Assembly: GCF_030687835.1 (NCBI RefSeq)
Contig: NZ_CP117449.1
Span: forward strand, 2,356,001-2,420,000
Direction of reading: 5' to 3'
DNA: 64,000 bases
Origin: Pseudomonas hefeiensis
GTDB lineage: Bacteria; Pseudomonadota; Gammaproteobacteria; Pseudomonadales; Pseudomonadaceae
Each line of letters opens with the position of its first letter. Positions within the stretch are counted from its first letter, which is position 1. Below the pieces are notes generated by a model. The model was not told the DNA's origin. It did no database searches and saw nothing but the letters and a program-made list of their open reading frames with translations. Below, one piece after another: positions 50,349-60,189 of the stretch. Made by a program: the position numbers and the translations under genes.

Positions 50349-51506
50349 TCAAGCCGTACGTCCTCCCAGTGTTTGCGCAACCCAGTCGGCGATGTAATGC
50401 CCAGCGTTGATGCTATTGTCGAAGCTAGAGTGCTGCACGCCACCTTCGCGTTCGGTGAAGATTTTCAACTCGCATTTGGGGCTGTTGACCAATTGCTCGA
50501 AAGTCCTGTGAGCCCACTTTTGCGGAATCTGCGAGTCCTTTTCGCCATGGGTCACGAGGAACGGGACTTTGATACGCTCGAGGATGCCGTCCAGATGAAC
50601 CTGTTCGGCCAGGCGCATGAAATCATCGATGTCCTTGGCACCCCAGACCCAGCAAACATGTGACCAGTAATGCGGGACCGGGAAGCTGCCTTCTTTTTCC
50701 AGGCGATGCTTTTGCACATCCCGCCAATCATGATTGGCGCCCCAGACCACGCCGCAGGCAAAGCGCGGCTCGAAGGCGACCGCGCGGGGGCAGTAGTAGC
50801 CGCCCAGGGATACCCCTTCCAGGCCGATGCGCTCAGGGTCCACGTCGCTTCGGGTCTCCAGCCAGTCCACCACTACGCTGGCCCAGTGCTCACTGTCAAA
50901 GCGTGCGGTCAGTCCATGCAGACGCAGGGCTTCACCGCTGCCAGGCTGGTCGATGATCAGCGAGGACACGCCGCGCCTGGCCAGCCACATCGGTAGACCC
51001 ACCCGGTATTTCATCTCCTTGGTGGAGTCCAGTCCGTTGACCTGGACCAGCAGCGGTGCCGGGCCCTCGATACCTTCGGCGCGTACATACAAACCACTGA
51101 TGACCTTACCGGCATAAGGTATTTCTACGCGCTGGCAGTTTTCCCGAGACAGCTCGACGCCGCGAGCAAATATCTGCAGGAAGCGTTGGTAAAGTGCCGC
51201 GCGCCCGAGAGCACCGTGGGCCTGCAAGCGCTCGCAGGTCAGGTAGTAAGTGGCGGCGCGGTTATATTTTTCCCCTGCTGACAACATCCTGCCCGCCACC
51301 TCGTCCTCTTCGGCCAGGGCGCAGAGCTTGTCCGCCATCTTGACCCAGGTTTCACGAAACGCCTGGGTGCCGCTGGCATCCGGCTGCCTGGCGGCGTCTT
51401 GCAACGGGGCACACATTTCTTCGATTTCACCCATTCTGGCGCCCATCTCGATGGCCAGGTCGACCGACAGGTTCCAGACGTAGTTGGTGGGGAAATAACG
51501 AAACAT
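50349..51506 (-). CDS. Alpha/beta hydrolase of the 2,6-dihydroxypseudooxynicotine hydrolase-like (C-C bond) type
   Basis: A 385-aa hydrolase with a long helical N-terminal cap (about 1-130) before the alpha/beta core. The nucleophile elbow is GVSLGGYY near residue 240, an Asp is in THGEKDSQIP near 330 and the His in GGVQHSSFD near 365. This layout matches DHPON hydrolase and FrsA-like enzymes, which cleave C-C or ester bonds in ring-fission products. It is divergent from the dioxygenase gene, fitting a ring-cleavage pathway. Substrate unknown. Confidence 0.8.
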   Translation of the reverse strand: MFRYFPTNYVWNLSVDLAIEMGARMGEIEEMCAPLQDAARQPDASGTQAFRETWVKMADKLCALAEEDEVAGRMLSAGEKYNRAATYYLTCERLQAHGALGRAALYQRFLQIFARGVELSRENCQRVEIPYAGKVISGLYVRAEGIEGPAPLLVQVNGLDSTKEMKYRVGLPMWLARRGVSSLIIDQPGSGEALRLHGLTARFDSEHWASVVVDWLETRSDVDPERIGLEGVSLGGYYCPRAVAFEPRFACGVVWGANHDWRDVQKHRLEKEGSFPVPHYWSHVCWVWGAKDIDDFMRLAEQVHLDGILERIKVPFLVTHGEKDSQIPQKWAHRTFEQLVNSPKCELKIFTEREGGVQHSSFDNSINAGHYIADWVAQTLGGRTA

Positions 51507-51934
51507 GGTTCTCTTCCTTTGATTTTTATAGGCAGAAGGGTCGATGCCCGGAACCTTAAGCAGCGCCCGGGCATTTAACCAATCGTTAGTGGGGATGAGA
51601 GGTATTGCGCCGAGCGATAGACCGGGTAGGGAAGGTCATGTTTCTCAGGAAACCTGGCAGCGTCCGTCGCGATTACCCGGCAGGTCAACCAAGCTGCCGA
51701 ATGCCTGCACCTGGGCCAGTTGAGGGACTGCCCGGAATATTGATTGCACGAATCAGGTATCGCATTTGCCAATACGTCGCATCCTGACATGCGATTAGTC
51801 AGCGCCCTTGCTCCGCGGCAACCTTTGCACTCAGTCGGTCCTTGACCGCCTGAACCATCCACCGGACTCGCGAGCCCAGACATCTGAGTAAGTCTCAGCG
51901 GGCTCCTATAACAATTTCAATGGAGCGGTACGGC
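51507..51934. promoter_or_regulatory. Divergent promoter region of hydrolase and dioxygenase genes
   Basis: This 428-bp gap has no gene. It contains the 48-bp element at 51754-51801 described separately, which suggests co-regulation of the flanking genes with the DUF1302 operon. Confidence 0.55.
51754..51801 (+). repeat. Shared 48-bp promoter element, copy 1
   Basis: Starts CAGGTATCGC and ends ATGCGATTAGTCA. It contains the palindrome TCGCAT-CCTGAC-ATGCGA. It matches 53238-53285 at 39 of 48 positions without gaps and lies upstream of the dioxygenase gene. Confidence 0.8.
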
Positions 51935-52888
51935 ATGAACATCATTGGCCTTGACGCGCTGATTTTTGGCGTCGATGACATCCCGGCGTGTCGCGCCTTT
52001 TTGTGTGACTACGGCCTCACCCCTGTCGGAGTCGATGACGACGGCGGGCGTTTTGAAGCGTTGGACGGTACGGCAATCATTATTCGCCACGCTGATGACC
52101 CGGCGCTGCCCCCGGCCATTGGTCCGGCGCCATCGATACGTGAAACCGTCTATGGCGTGACCAGTGCGGCTGACCTCGATGCAATTGGTCTAGAGCTGTC
52201 ACGGGACCGGACAGTGACCTGGGATGCCAAAGGGGCTGTGCACAGCGTTGATGACTCGGGCTTCGCCATCGCTTTTCAGGTCACTGTGCGGCGCGACTTC
52301 AGTGCAGCGGCCGACCTTACCAACTCACCGGGTAGCGAGTCGCAGCGTCCGGTCAACCAGGTGGGCATCTCTCCCGACATGCCGGCCGTACCACGTACTT
52401 TGTCCCACGTTGTGTACTTCGTACCTGACGCGGTCAAGGCCGAGGCGTTCTATGCCGAACGTTTGGGTTTCAGAACCACGGATCGTTTTGTCGGAGTCGG
52501 CCCGTTCATGCGACCGGCCGGTTCGGATGACCATCATTGCCTGTTCATGATTCAAACCCCGCCGCACATGCAGGGCTGCGAACACTTCACCTTTCACTTG
52601 GGCAGTGGGACCGAAGTCTTGCTGGCGGGCAGGCGATTCGAGCAAAACGGCTGGACCAGTTTCTGGGGGCCAGGCCGTCATCTGTTTGGTTCGAACTGGT
52701 TCTGGTATTTCAACAGCCCGCTGGGTTGTCACATCGAGTACGACGCAGACATGGACCGACACGACGATGCCTGGTCCTCGCGACAGGCACCGTTGTCGGC
52801 GGACAACTCCCAGTTGTTCCTGTTTACCTCCCGTGAGAAGTGGGCACCTACCGGTAGTCCTCCAGAAAAGCGTGGTGAACCTGGGTGA
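51935..52888 (+). CDS. VOC-family extradiol-type ring-cleavage dioxygenase
   Basis: A 317-aa two-domain VOC protein. The C-terminal domain keeps the 2-His-1-Glu iron site pattern of type I extradiol dioxygenases: His158 (LSHVVYF), His217 (CEHFTFHL) and Glu268 (CHIEYD). The N-terminal domain is degenerate, as usual. It should cleave a catechol-like ring next to a hydroxyl. The ATG at 51935 was chosen because GGAG lies 9 bases upstream; an ATG at 51920 is possible. The Rieske gene begins one base before the stop. Confidence 0.82.
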   Translation: MNIIGLDALIFGVDDIPACRAFLCDYGLTPVGVDDDGGRFEALDGTAIIIRHADDPALPPAIGPAPSIRETVYGVTSAADLDAIGLELSRDRTVTWDAKGAVHSVDDSGFAIAFQVTVRRDFSAAADLTNSPGSESQRPVNQVGISPDMPAVPRTLSHVVYFVPDAVKAEAFYAERLGFRTTDRFVGVGPFMRPAGSDDHHCLFMIQTPPHMQGCEHFTFHLGSGTEVLLAGRRFEQNGWTSFWGPGRHLFGSNWFWYFNSPLGCHIEYDADMDRHDDAWSSRQAPLSADNSQLFLFTSREKWAPTGSPPEKRGEPG

Positions 52889-53235
52889 TGGGTGCGGTTT
52901 TCCTATGCCGCATTGATGGGCTGATTGAGGGTCAGGCATTGGGTTTTGACCCCTTGGAGCAGGGACGTGACAGCGTATTCGCGTTGCGCCACCAAGGTCG
53001 AGTCCGGGTGTACCTCAACAGTTGTCCCCACCTTCAGGTGCCCTTGCAGTACCGAAAGGACCGGTACCTGAGTGCCAATGGGGAGCGAATTATCTGTTAT
53101 GCCCACGGTGCGCAATTTTTGCCGGATACCGGCGAGTGTGTTCATGGACCTTGCCTGGGACAAGCCTTGCAGTCGCTTGAGTTCAGTCAGGAAGCAGGGT
53201 GGCTGGTGTTGCCAATCGAGCAGTTGATGCAGTGA
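52888..53235 (+). CDS. Small Rieske [2Fe-2S] protein
   Basis: A 115-aa single-domain Rieske ferredoxin with both ligand pairs: Cys46-x-His48 (SCPHLQ) and Cys70-xx-His73 (CYAHGA). It starts with ATG sharing its first base with the dioxygenase stop (TGATG). It should carry electrons for an oxygenase; no partner Rieske oxygenase alpha subunit is in the window. Similar small Rieske proteins sit beside extradiol dioxygenases and may reactivate their iron. Confidence 0.85.
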   Translation: MGAVFLCRIDGLIEGQALGFDPLEQGRDSVFALRHQGRVRVYLNSCPHLQVPLQYRKDRYLSANGERIICYAHGAQFLPDTGECVHGPCLGQALQSLEFSQEAGWLVLPIEQLMQ

Positions 53236-53237
53236 CC

Positions 53238-53285
53238 CAGGTATCGCGTTTGGCGATGGATCGCATCCTTGTATGCGATTAGTCA
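53238..53285 (+). repeat. Shared 48-bp promoter element, copy 2
   Basis: Same element as 51754-51801, starting CAGGTATCGC and ending ATGCGATTAGTCA, with the palindrome TCGCAT-CCTTGT-ATGCGA. It lies in the gap before the DUF1302 gene, 165 bases from its start. Confidence 0.8.
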
Positions 53286-53449
53286 AATTGGAGTTTTGGC
53301 GAGAAGCTATTTCAACCCGATACATCCAGCGGTTGTATGCAGGCTCTCTAGTTTCACCGCTTTATCGTTGGTGATTCAACACGCTGTCAGCCTTGCTAAG
53401 TAGCAGCGTGATGAAACTAAAAAAATAAAAACAACAGAGAGGTTTCTAC

Positions 53450-55120
53450 ATGGTACGTATTGATACCGCCGTTTTTCGCGGCGAATGTCCCCCCTTTGCC
53501 CTGAGTTTGGCGGCGCTGATGCTTGGCATGGTCGGTTCCACTGCCCATGGGTTTGAACTTGACTCCGGTAATCCCGATCTTCGCATGCGTTGGGACAATA
53601 CGCTGAAGTACAGCGCCGGTTGGCGGGTGGAGAGCCAGTCCGACAAACTTACTCAAGGGCAGACCTCCCTGAATTTGGATGACGGTGATCGTAATTTCGA
53701 CAAGGGCCTGATTTCCAATCGCCTTGATCTGCTATCTGAGTTCGACATTTCTTATAAGAACGTCGGCGCTCGGGTGAGTGGTGCTGCCTGGTATGACGAT
53801 GTCTATAACAAGAAAACTGACAATAACGCTTCGGATCGCATTAATAGTTTCTCAGGCGATCACTTTCCCAGCGATACCCGCAAGTTACATGGCCGTAAAG
53901 TTGAGTTACTGGATGCGTTCATCTACGGCAAAGGTGAAGTAGGGGGTAACGCGATTTCCGGTCGAGTGGGTCAGTACGCCATGCAATGGGGTGAAAGCCT
54001 GTTCTTTGGGATGAACGGTATTGCCGGCGGTATGGCGCCTATCGACGTGGTCAAAAGTTTGTCTGTGCCAAATACCCAATTCAAAGAGTTAATCCGTCCG
54101 GTCAAACAAATATCTACGCAATTGGAGCTGACGCCTGAAGTATCGGTAGGCGCCTACTATCAGTTTGAGTGGGAGGCTAACCGACTCCCGGCCTCCGGTA
54201 GTTATTTCTCGACCAATGATTTTTTTGCCGATGGCAGCGAGAGGCTGTTTGTGGGGGCGCCTGTGATTCCCGGAGGTGAGCCGTTGGCCTTCTATCACGG
54301 CAAGGACAAAGACGCGAAAGACTCAGGGCAGGGCGGTTTGCAATTGCGCATTCGCGGCGAGACTGTGGACTGGGGTCTATATGCGATCCGTTTCCATGAC
54401 AAATCACCGCAGCTCAACGTGCGTCCGGACTTTGCCAACCTCAATCCCCAGACGGGCCAGGCGGGCCAATTCTATTGGCTCTATCCCGAGGGGATTGAAG
54501 CCGTTGGCGGCAGTTTTTCCCTTACCCAAGGCAACTACAATTTCGCCGGCGAGGTATCGACTCGCTGGCATCAGCCCCTGGCATCGTCCAATCAGCGCAC
54601 GCTGCTGGCGGGTGAAGCCTTGGACAATGACAACGATCCTCTCTACGCCACCGGCCATACGTTGCATGCCAACCTGTCCTGGCTGGCGAGTCTGGAGCCT
54701 TCGTTCGTCGCCCAGGAAGCCAGCTTCATGGGTGAGTTTGCCTGGAACCGCACGCTCAGCATCACCCGTAGCCCAGAGGCCCTGGAGCCCAATGCCGACC
54801 GCGACGCCTGGAGCATGCGTACGGTCTATGAACCGACCTATCGCCAAGCGTTCCCGGGGCTGGATATCAGTATTCCGGTAGGGGCCAGCTACACCCATGG
54901 CAATTCGTCAGCGCTGGGCAGCGGCTTTGGGGTCAACCACGGTGGCGATCTCAACATCGGGATCAAAGGTAACTACCTCAACAGCTGGAATGTCGGCCTG
55001 ACCTACACACATTTCTACGGGCCGGAGAATACCTTTCTCGACGCAAACAGCCACACCACCTATGGCCAGGCGATGAAGGACCGTGACTTCGTTTCTTTCT
55101 CCGTCAGCCGTACTTTTTGA
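53450..55120 (+). CDS. DUF1302-family outer membrane protein
   Basis: A 556-aa protein with a signal peptide (about 1-38, ending AHG) and beta-rich, Tyr/Trp-rich sequence ending in FVSFSVSRTF, a typical C-terminal outer-membrane strand with terminal Phe. DUF1302 proteins are thought to be beta-barrel channels for hydrophobic compounds, usually next to DUF1329 and an MMPL transporter, as here. AGAGAGG lies 9 bases before the ATG. The DUF1329 gene starts 15 bases after the stop. Confidence 0.88.
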   Translation: MVRIDTAVFRGECPPFALSLAALMLGMVGSTAHGFELDSGNPDLRMRWDNTLKYSAGWRVESQSDKLTQGQTSLNLDDGDRNFDKGLISNRLDLLSEFDISYKNVGARVSGAAWYDDVYNKKTDNNASDRINSFSGDHFPSDTRKLHGRKVELLDAFIYGKGEVGGNAISGRVGQYAMQWGESLFFGMNGIAGGMAPIDVVKSLSVPNTQFKELIRPVKQISTQLELTPEVSVGAYYQFEWEANRLPASGSYFSTNDFFADGSERLFVGAPVIPGGEPLAFYHGKDKDAKDSGQGGLQLRIRGETVDWGLYAIRFHDKSPQLNVRPDFANLNPQTGQAGQFYWLYPEGIEAVGGSFSLTQGNYNFAGEVSTRWHQPLASSNQRTLLAGEALDNDNDPLYATGHTLHANLSWLASLEPSFVAQEASFMGEFAWNRTLSITRSPEALEPNADRDAWSMRTVYEPTYRQAFPGLDISIPVGASYTHGNSSALGSGFGVNHGGDLNIGIKGNYLNSWNVGLTYTHFYGPENTFLDANSHTTYGQAMKDRDFVSFSVSRTF

Positions 55121-55134
55121 GTCAGGGGCAACAT

Positions 55135-56507
55135 ATGAATTCTTATAAGCGCGTTGCTACTTTGTTTACCTTCCTGGTTTCTTCATTGCTGATCGCCCAA
55201 GGTGCCCTTGGGGCCGTATCGGCTGAGGAGGCGGCCAGGCTAAAGACCTCGCTGACGCCTCTGGGCGCTGAGCGCGCCGGTAACGCCAGTGGGACGATTC
55301 CTGCCTGGGACGGTGGCTATACCAAGGTCGACCCAAACTACAAGGATGGCGGTGCGGTAAACGAAGTGATCCGTTCGCCAACGAAAAGCCGCTGTATACC
55401 ATCACGGCGCAAAATATGGGGCAGTACAGCGATCAACTGTCCGAAGGCGTCAAAGCGATGCTCAAGAAGTATCCGGACACCTATCACCTGGACGTCTACC
55501 CGACCCACCGCACCGCTGCCGCGCCGCAGATTGTGTACGACACGACCTTCAAGAATGCGACCCAAAGCAAGCTGGTCGACAGCGAGGGTGGACCTAAGCC
55601 CCAGAATGCGGAAGGTGGTATTCCATTCCCGATTCCGCAGAGCGGCGCCGAAGCCATCTGGAACCATCTGACTCGCTGGCGAGCGGCGTCCTGGCACGCC
55701 AGTTTCTTTCAATACCTAATCACCTCTGACGGTAAACCGGTGCTGACCAACGATTCGCGGGCCGCCTATCAAATGCCCTGGTATCTGCCCAAGGGCGCCA
55801 ACGACAGCGGCGTCTTCTGGACTACGCGGATGATCAACGATGGGCCACCATTGCGCGCCGGTGAAGGGATCGTCGGGCGTGAGAATGTCAGTGCCGACAA
55901 AACCGTTGTGTGGACTTACCTGCCAGGACAGCGTCGAGTTCGCCGCCTACCCAATGGTTGCTGCGATACACCGACACCGGCCAGCGCCGGGGTCATGAGC
56001 TTCGATGAACTTTATGTGTTCAGCGGACGAATTGATCGTTTCGACTGGAAGCTGGTGGGTAAGAAGGAGCTGTACATCCCGTACAACTCAAACAAGGTCT
56101 TTACCGCCAATGCACCCACCGATCTGCTCGGTCAGCATCACCTCAATCCTGATTCAATCCGTTGGGAGCTGCACCGTGTTTGGGTAGTGGAAGCCTCTCT
56201 TGTCGACGGTAAACGCCATGTGCTGCCCAAGAGCACCTATTACCTCGATGAAGACACCTGGAGTGCCGTACTGGCCGAGCGTTATGACGCCCAGAACCAA
56301 CTGGTGAAAATGCTTTGGACGACGCCCGTCGTACTGCCTGACCTGCCAGGGGTCGTGACCGTTAACAACGGTTTCTATGACCTGCTGTCCGGGGCTTGGT
56401 TTGCTGGCGACATCTTTGCCGGCAAGAGCGAGCAGTACCGGATTATGCCGACTTATAAGGACTCTGCTTTTACCGGCGATGCGCTGGCCAGTGAAGGTGT
56501 TCGCTGA
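55135..56507 (+). pseudogene. DUF1329-family protein with an apparent 1-bp deletion
   Basis: A gene for a periplasmic or outer-membrane-associated protein with a signal peptide (about 1-26, ending ALG). The first 78 codons read LTPLGAERAGNASGTIPAWDGGY. The frame then changes near 55370; the rest begins DPFANEKPLYTI and continues to the natural end. ATG to stop is 1373 nt; one added base gives 458 codons, the usual family size. Restoring GTG-GAT-CCG would give the expected VDPFANE. It may be real inactivation or a sequencing error. It belongs to the DUF1302-MMPL operon. Confidence 0.8.
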
Positions 56508-56559
56508 TGACAGGCGTTACGCCCGTGCACGCGGGCGTATCCAATCGAGGAGAGGACTG

Positions 56560-57693
56560 ATGATCCATTGCTTTAACAGCAAGGCTTTGCTTACGAGCGG
56601 GCTGCTTTGTGGGTTGCTGGCTTTGGCACTGGTGCCGGACATAAGCGCGGCTGAGCTACCCGATGTGCTGGCGCAACCCAGCGTCATCACACCCCAGGCT
56701 GGTCATGCCGTGCTGTTGGACATCACCCGGGCTGGCAAGCGGATGGTCGCGGTGGGGGAGCGCGGCGTCGTGCTGTTGTCCGATGACAACGGCATCAACT
56801 GGCGCCAGGTGCAGGTACCCGTCAGTACGACGCTGACGGCGGTGCAATTCGTCGATCTCCAAAACGGCTGGGCGGTGGGGCATTCAGGTGTGGTACTGCA
56901 CACCCTGGATGCCGGACAGAGCTGGACCTTGCAGCTTGATGGCCGGCGCGCGGCCTTGCTGGAAATGGAGGCGGCGCAAAAAGCCGTTGAGATGCCTGGC
57001 GCCACCGACCAGATGCAACGGCGACTCCTGGCGGCCAGGCAGTTGGTCGCCGATGGGGCGGATAAACCCTTTCTCGCCTTGAGCTTCAGTGATGCTCGCC
57101 ATGGCATCGTCGTCGGTGCCTATGGACTGGCGATGCGCACCGAAGACGGTGGCAAAAGTTGGCATTCCTGGATGGGGCATATTCCCAATCCCCAGAGCTT
57201 GCACCTGTATGCGTTGGCGGGTTCAGGGCAGGCGTTTTATATCGCCGGCGAACAGGGATTGTTGCTGCGCTCGCTGGACTCCGGCAGGCATTTCGAACGG
57301 CTGGACGGCCCTTACGACGGCACTTATTTCAGCCTCGCCATTCAGGACGATGGTGCACTGCTGATGGGTGGTCTGCGCGGCAAAGCCTTTCGCTCACGCG
57401 ATCACGGCGACACCTTCGAGGCGTTGACCAATCCGGTCCCGGTATCGCTGGGGTCGGCAACCCGTGTCGGTCAGCAGACGCTGTGGGTGAATCAGGCGGG
57501 CAGTGTCCTACGTGGTGCCGACGACAGCCTGGTGCTGCAGCACCTGTCCATGCCCGAAGGATTGCACTGGGTTGACGTGGCGAGTGCTCCTGACGGCTCG
57601 TTGGTCGGAGTCGGGTTTACCGGCTCCTCGCGAGCCTCGATGCCCGAGGTGAATGCTCTGTCCACCATTCCCGCCCAAGCGGCCCTGGAGTAG
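56560..57693 (+). CDS. YCF48/BNR-repeat periplasmic protein
   Basis: A 377-aa protein with a signal peptide (about 1-27, ending ISA). Beta-propeller repeats follow with the YCF48-like wording: GVVLLSDDNGINWRQV, FVDLQNGWAVGHSGVVLHTLDAGQSW and GLAMRTEDGGKSW, each read as separate blades. In these clusters the protein accompanies DUF1302, DUF1329 and an RND transporter. Its role is likely accessory to the transport complex, but the mechanism is not known. The MMPL gene starts 3 bases after the stop. Confidence 0.85.
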   Translation: MIHCFNSKALLTSGLLCGLLALALVPDISAAELPDVLAQPSVITPQAGHAVLLDITRAGKRMVAVGERGVVLLSDDNGINWRQVQVPVSTTLTAVQFVDLQNGWAVGHSGVVLHTLDAGQSWTLQLDGRRAALLEMEAAQKAVEMPGATDQMQRRLLAARQLVADGADKPFLALSFSDARHGIVVGAYGLAMRTEDGGKSWHSWMGHIPNPQSLHLYALAGSGQAFYIAGEQGLLLRSLDSGRHFERLDGPYDGTYFSLAIQDDGALLMGGLRGKAFRSRDHGDTFEALTNPVPVSLGSATRVGQQTLWVNQAGSVLRGADDSLVLQHLSMPEGLHWVDVASAPDGSLVGVGFTGSSRASMPEVNALSTIPAQAALE

Positions 57694-57696
57694 TAC

Positions 57697-60189
57697 ATGA
57701 ACATGACAACTCCTTGCACGACTGAACCTGTTCTCAGAAGCCTGGCTGATTTCGATCGCAATTCCGGTTCGCTGCTTGAACGGGCGTTATTCAATCATCG
57801 GTATTGGGTCCTGCTGATTTGCCTGCTGATCACCGCGCTGCTCGGTTGGCAGGTGACTCATCTGCGACTCAACGCCAGTTTTGAAAACATGATCCCCAAT
57901 GATCATCCGTACATCGTCAACTATCTGGAAAACCGCAAACAACTGTCCGGGCTGGGCAATGCCGTGCGAATCGCCGTCGAGAACAAGTCCGGCTCGATCT
58001 ACGATGCGTATTACCTGGAGCAACTGCAAAAACTCAATGACCAGGTGTATCTGCTGCCAGGTGTTGATCGCGCCTATATGAAGTCCTTGTGGACACCGGC
58101 CACCCGCTGGGTGGGGGTGACCGAAGATGGGCTGGAAGGCGGGCCGGTCATTCCGGATAGCTACAACGGTGATGTCGCCAGTCTTACGGCGCTCAAGCGC
58201 AATGTTGAACGTTCCAATGAGATCGGTCAGCTCGTCGCTTTCGACCAGCGTTCAAGTATTCTTTATGTGCCCCTGCTTACCACCACCGCCGATGGTCAAC
58301 CTCTGGACTACACAGAATTTTCCCGGCAGTTGGAGAGTCTTCGTCAGCAATACCAGAGCGAAAGCATCGGCATTCACATCACCGGTTTCGCCAAGGTGGT
58401 CGGTGATCTGATCGATGGGCTCAGGCAGATCCTGCTGTTTTTTGCGGCGGCATTGATTATCACCACTGCGGTGCTCTATTGGTTCACCCGCTGTCTGCGC
58501 AGCACATTGCTGGTGGTCAGTTGTTCGCTGGTCGCGGTGATCTGGCAATTGGGTCTGTTGCCGATGCTCGGCTATCAGCTCGATCCGTATTCGGTGCTGG
58601 TGCCGTTTCTGGTGTTCGCCATTGGCATGAGCCACGGCGCGCAGAAGATGAATGGGATCATGCAGGACATTGGTCGGGGCGTTCATAAGCAGGTCGCTGC
58701 GCGCTATACCTTCCGCCGCTTGTTCCTCGCCGGCCTGACGGCACTGCTTTGCGACGCGGTGGGCTTTGGCGTGCTGATGATCATCAAGATCCAGGTGATT
58801 CAGAACCTGGCGGTGATCGCCAGTATTGGCGTGGCGGTGTTGATTTTCACCAACCTGATCCTGCTGCCGATCCTGCTGTCGTTCCTCGGCGTGAGCAAGA
58901 GCGCGGCCTTGCGCAGCCTTAAAAGCGAGCAAGTGGCCGAAGCCGGTGGCAAAAAACACTCTGTGTGGCTTTTCCTCGATCTGTTTACCCAACGCAAGTG
59001 GGCCACCGTGGGGGTTGTGGTTGCGGGAATGTTGGCGATCGGTGGTTACCTGGCCAGCATGCACCTCAAGATCGGCGATCTGGATGCTGGTGCCCCTGAG
59101 CTGCGCGCTGACTCGCGTTACAACAAAGACAATGGGTTCATGACCGGTCACTACGGTGCCAGCAGCGACGTGTTCGCGATCATGGTCAAGACTCCGGTCG
59201 GCGCCTGCTCCCATTACGACACCTTGCGGCGGGTAGATAACCTGGACTGGCAACTGCGTGGCCTGCAAGGCGTCGACACGACCAACTCGCTGGCCTTGCT
59301 CAATCGTCGGGTGCTGGTTGGTCTGAGTGAGGGCAGCCCCAAGTGGTATGAACTGCTGAACAATCAGGCGACCCTGAACATGGTCACCGCCGGGGCACCA
59401 CGAGGGCTTTATAACGAGGATTGCAGCCTGCTGACCTTGTACGGCTATCTCTCCGATCACAAGGCCGACACGCTGAGTCGGGTCGTCGATACCGTGCAAG
59501 CTTTCGCCCGGGATAACAACAGCGATCAGGCGCAGTTCCTGCTTGCGGCGGGTAACGCCGGAATCGAAGCGGCGACCAATATTGTCGTCAAGCAAGCCAG
59601 TCACGAGATGCTTTGGTGGGTCTATGGCGCGGTCATCCTGTTGTGCCTGGTGACCTTCCACTCGTGGCGCGCGGTGCTCTGTGCGGTATTACCACTGGTG
59701 CTCACCTCAATCCTTTGCGAAGCGTTGATGGTGGCGCTGGGTATCGGCGTCAAGGTCGCCACCTTGCCGGTGATCGCGCTGGGCGTGGGTATTGGCGTCG
59801 ATTACGCACTGTATGTGATGAGCATCGTGCTGGCCCGTCTGCGTCAGGGAGAAAGTCTGTCCCAGGCCTACTACCACGCCCTGTTGTTCACCGGGAAAGT
59901 CGTGATGTTGACCGGCATGACCCTGGCCATCGGGGTCGGTACCTGGGTGTTGTCCCCCATCAAGTTTCAGGCCGACATGGGCATTCTTCTGGCGTTCATG
60001 TTCGTCTGGAATATGGCTGGGGCGCTGATCCTGCTGCCGGCACTGGCCTACTTCCTGTTGCCTGTGAGTCGCCGTGAGGGGGCAGGGCAGATCGCGGGCA
60101 AATCAACTGACATCGACACAACTCCTTCCACTGCTGCACCGCGGCGCGAGATCTATAAAAAATTCCCGGAGATGGTCAATGAGCACTGA
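57697..60189 (+). CDS. MMPL/RND-superfamily transporter
   Basis: An 830-aa inner-membrane protein with about 12 helices in two halves, each with a large periplasmic loop. It has the motifs GMSHGAQKMNG in the first half and GIGVDYALYVMS in the second, typical of the MMPL/HpnN branch of RND. It should export or import a hydrophobic molecule together with DUF1302 and YCF48-like partners. The MFS start lies inside its last codons (11-bp overlap). Confidence 0.87.
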   Translation: MNMTTPCTTEPVLRSLADFDRNSGSLLERALFNHRYWVLLICLLITALLGWQVTHLRLNASFENMIPNDHPYIVNYLENRKQLSGLGNAVRIAVENKSGSIYDAYYLEQLQKLNDQVYLLPGVDRAYMKSLWTPATRWVGVTEDGLEGGPVIPDSYNGDVASLTALKRNVERSNEIGQLVAFDQRSSILYVPLLTTTADGQPLDYTEFSRQLESLRQQYQSESIGIHITGFAKVVGDLIDGLRQILLFFAAALIITTAVLYWFTRCLRSTLLVVSCSLVAVIWQLGLLPMLGYQLDPYSVLVPFLVFAIGMSHGAQKMNGIMQDIGRGVHKQVAARYTFRRLFLAGLTALLCDAVGFGVLMIIKIQVIQNLAVIASIGVAVLIFTNLILLPILLSFLGVSKSAALRSLKSEQVAEAGGKKHSVWLFLDLFTQRKWATVGVVVAGMLAIGGYLASMHLKIGDLDAGAPELRADSRYNKDNGFMTGHYGASSDVFAIMVKTPVGACSHYDTLRRVDNLDWQLRGLQGVDTTNSLALLNRRVLVGLSEGSPKWYELLNNQATLNMVTAGAPRGLYNEDCSLLTLYGYLSDHKADTLSRVVDTVQAFARDNNSDQAQFLLAAGNAGIEAATNIVVKQASHEMLWWVYGAVILLCLVTFHSWRAVLCAVLPLVLTSILCEALMVALGIGVKVATLPVIALGVGIGVDYALYVMSIVLARLRQGESLSQAYYHALLFTGKVVMLTGMTLAIGVGTWVLSPIKFQADMGILLAFMFVWNMAGALILLPALAYFLLPVSRREGAGQIAGKSTDIDTTPSTAAPRREIYKKFPEMVNEH

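Noticed and set aside
58252..59661. Long open frame antisense to the MMPL transporter gene
   Set aside because: Composition rich in His and Gln, no family features, and opposite a clear membrane transporter.
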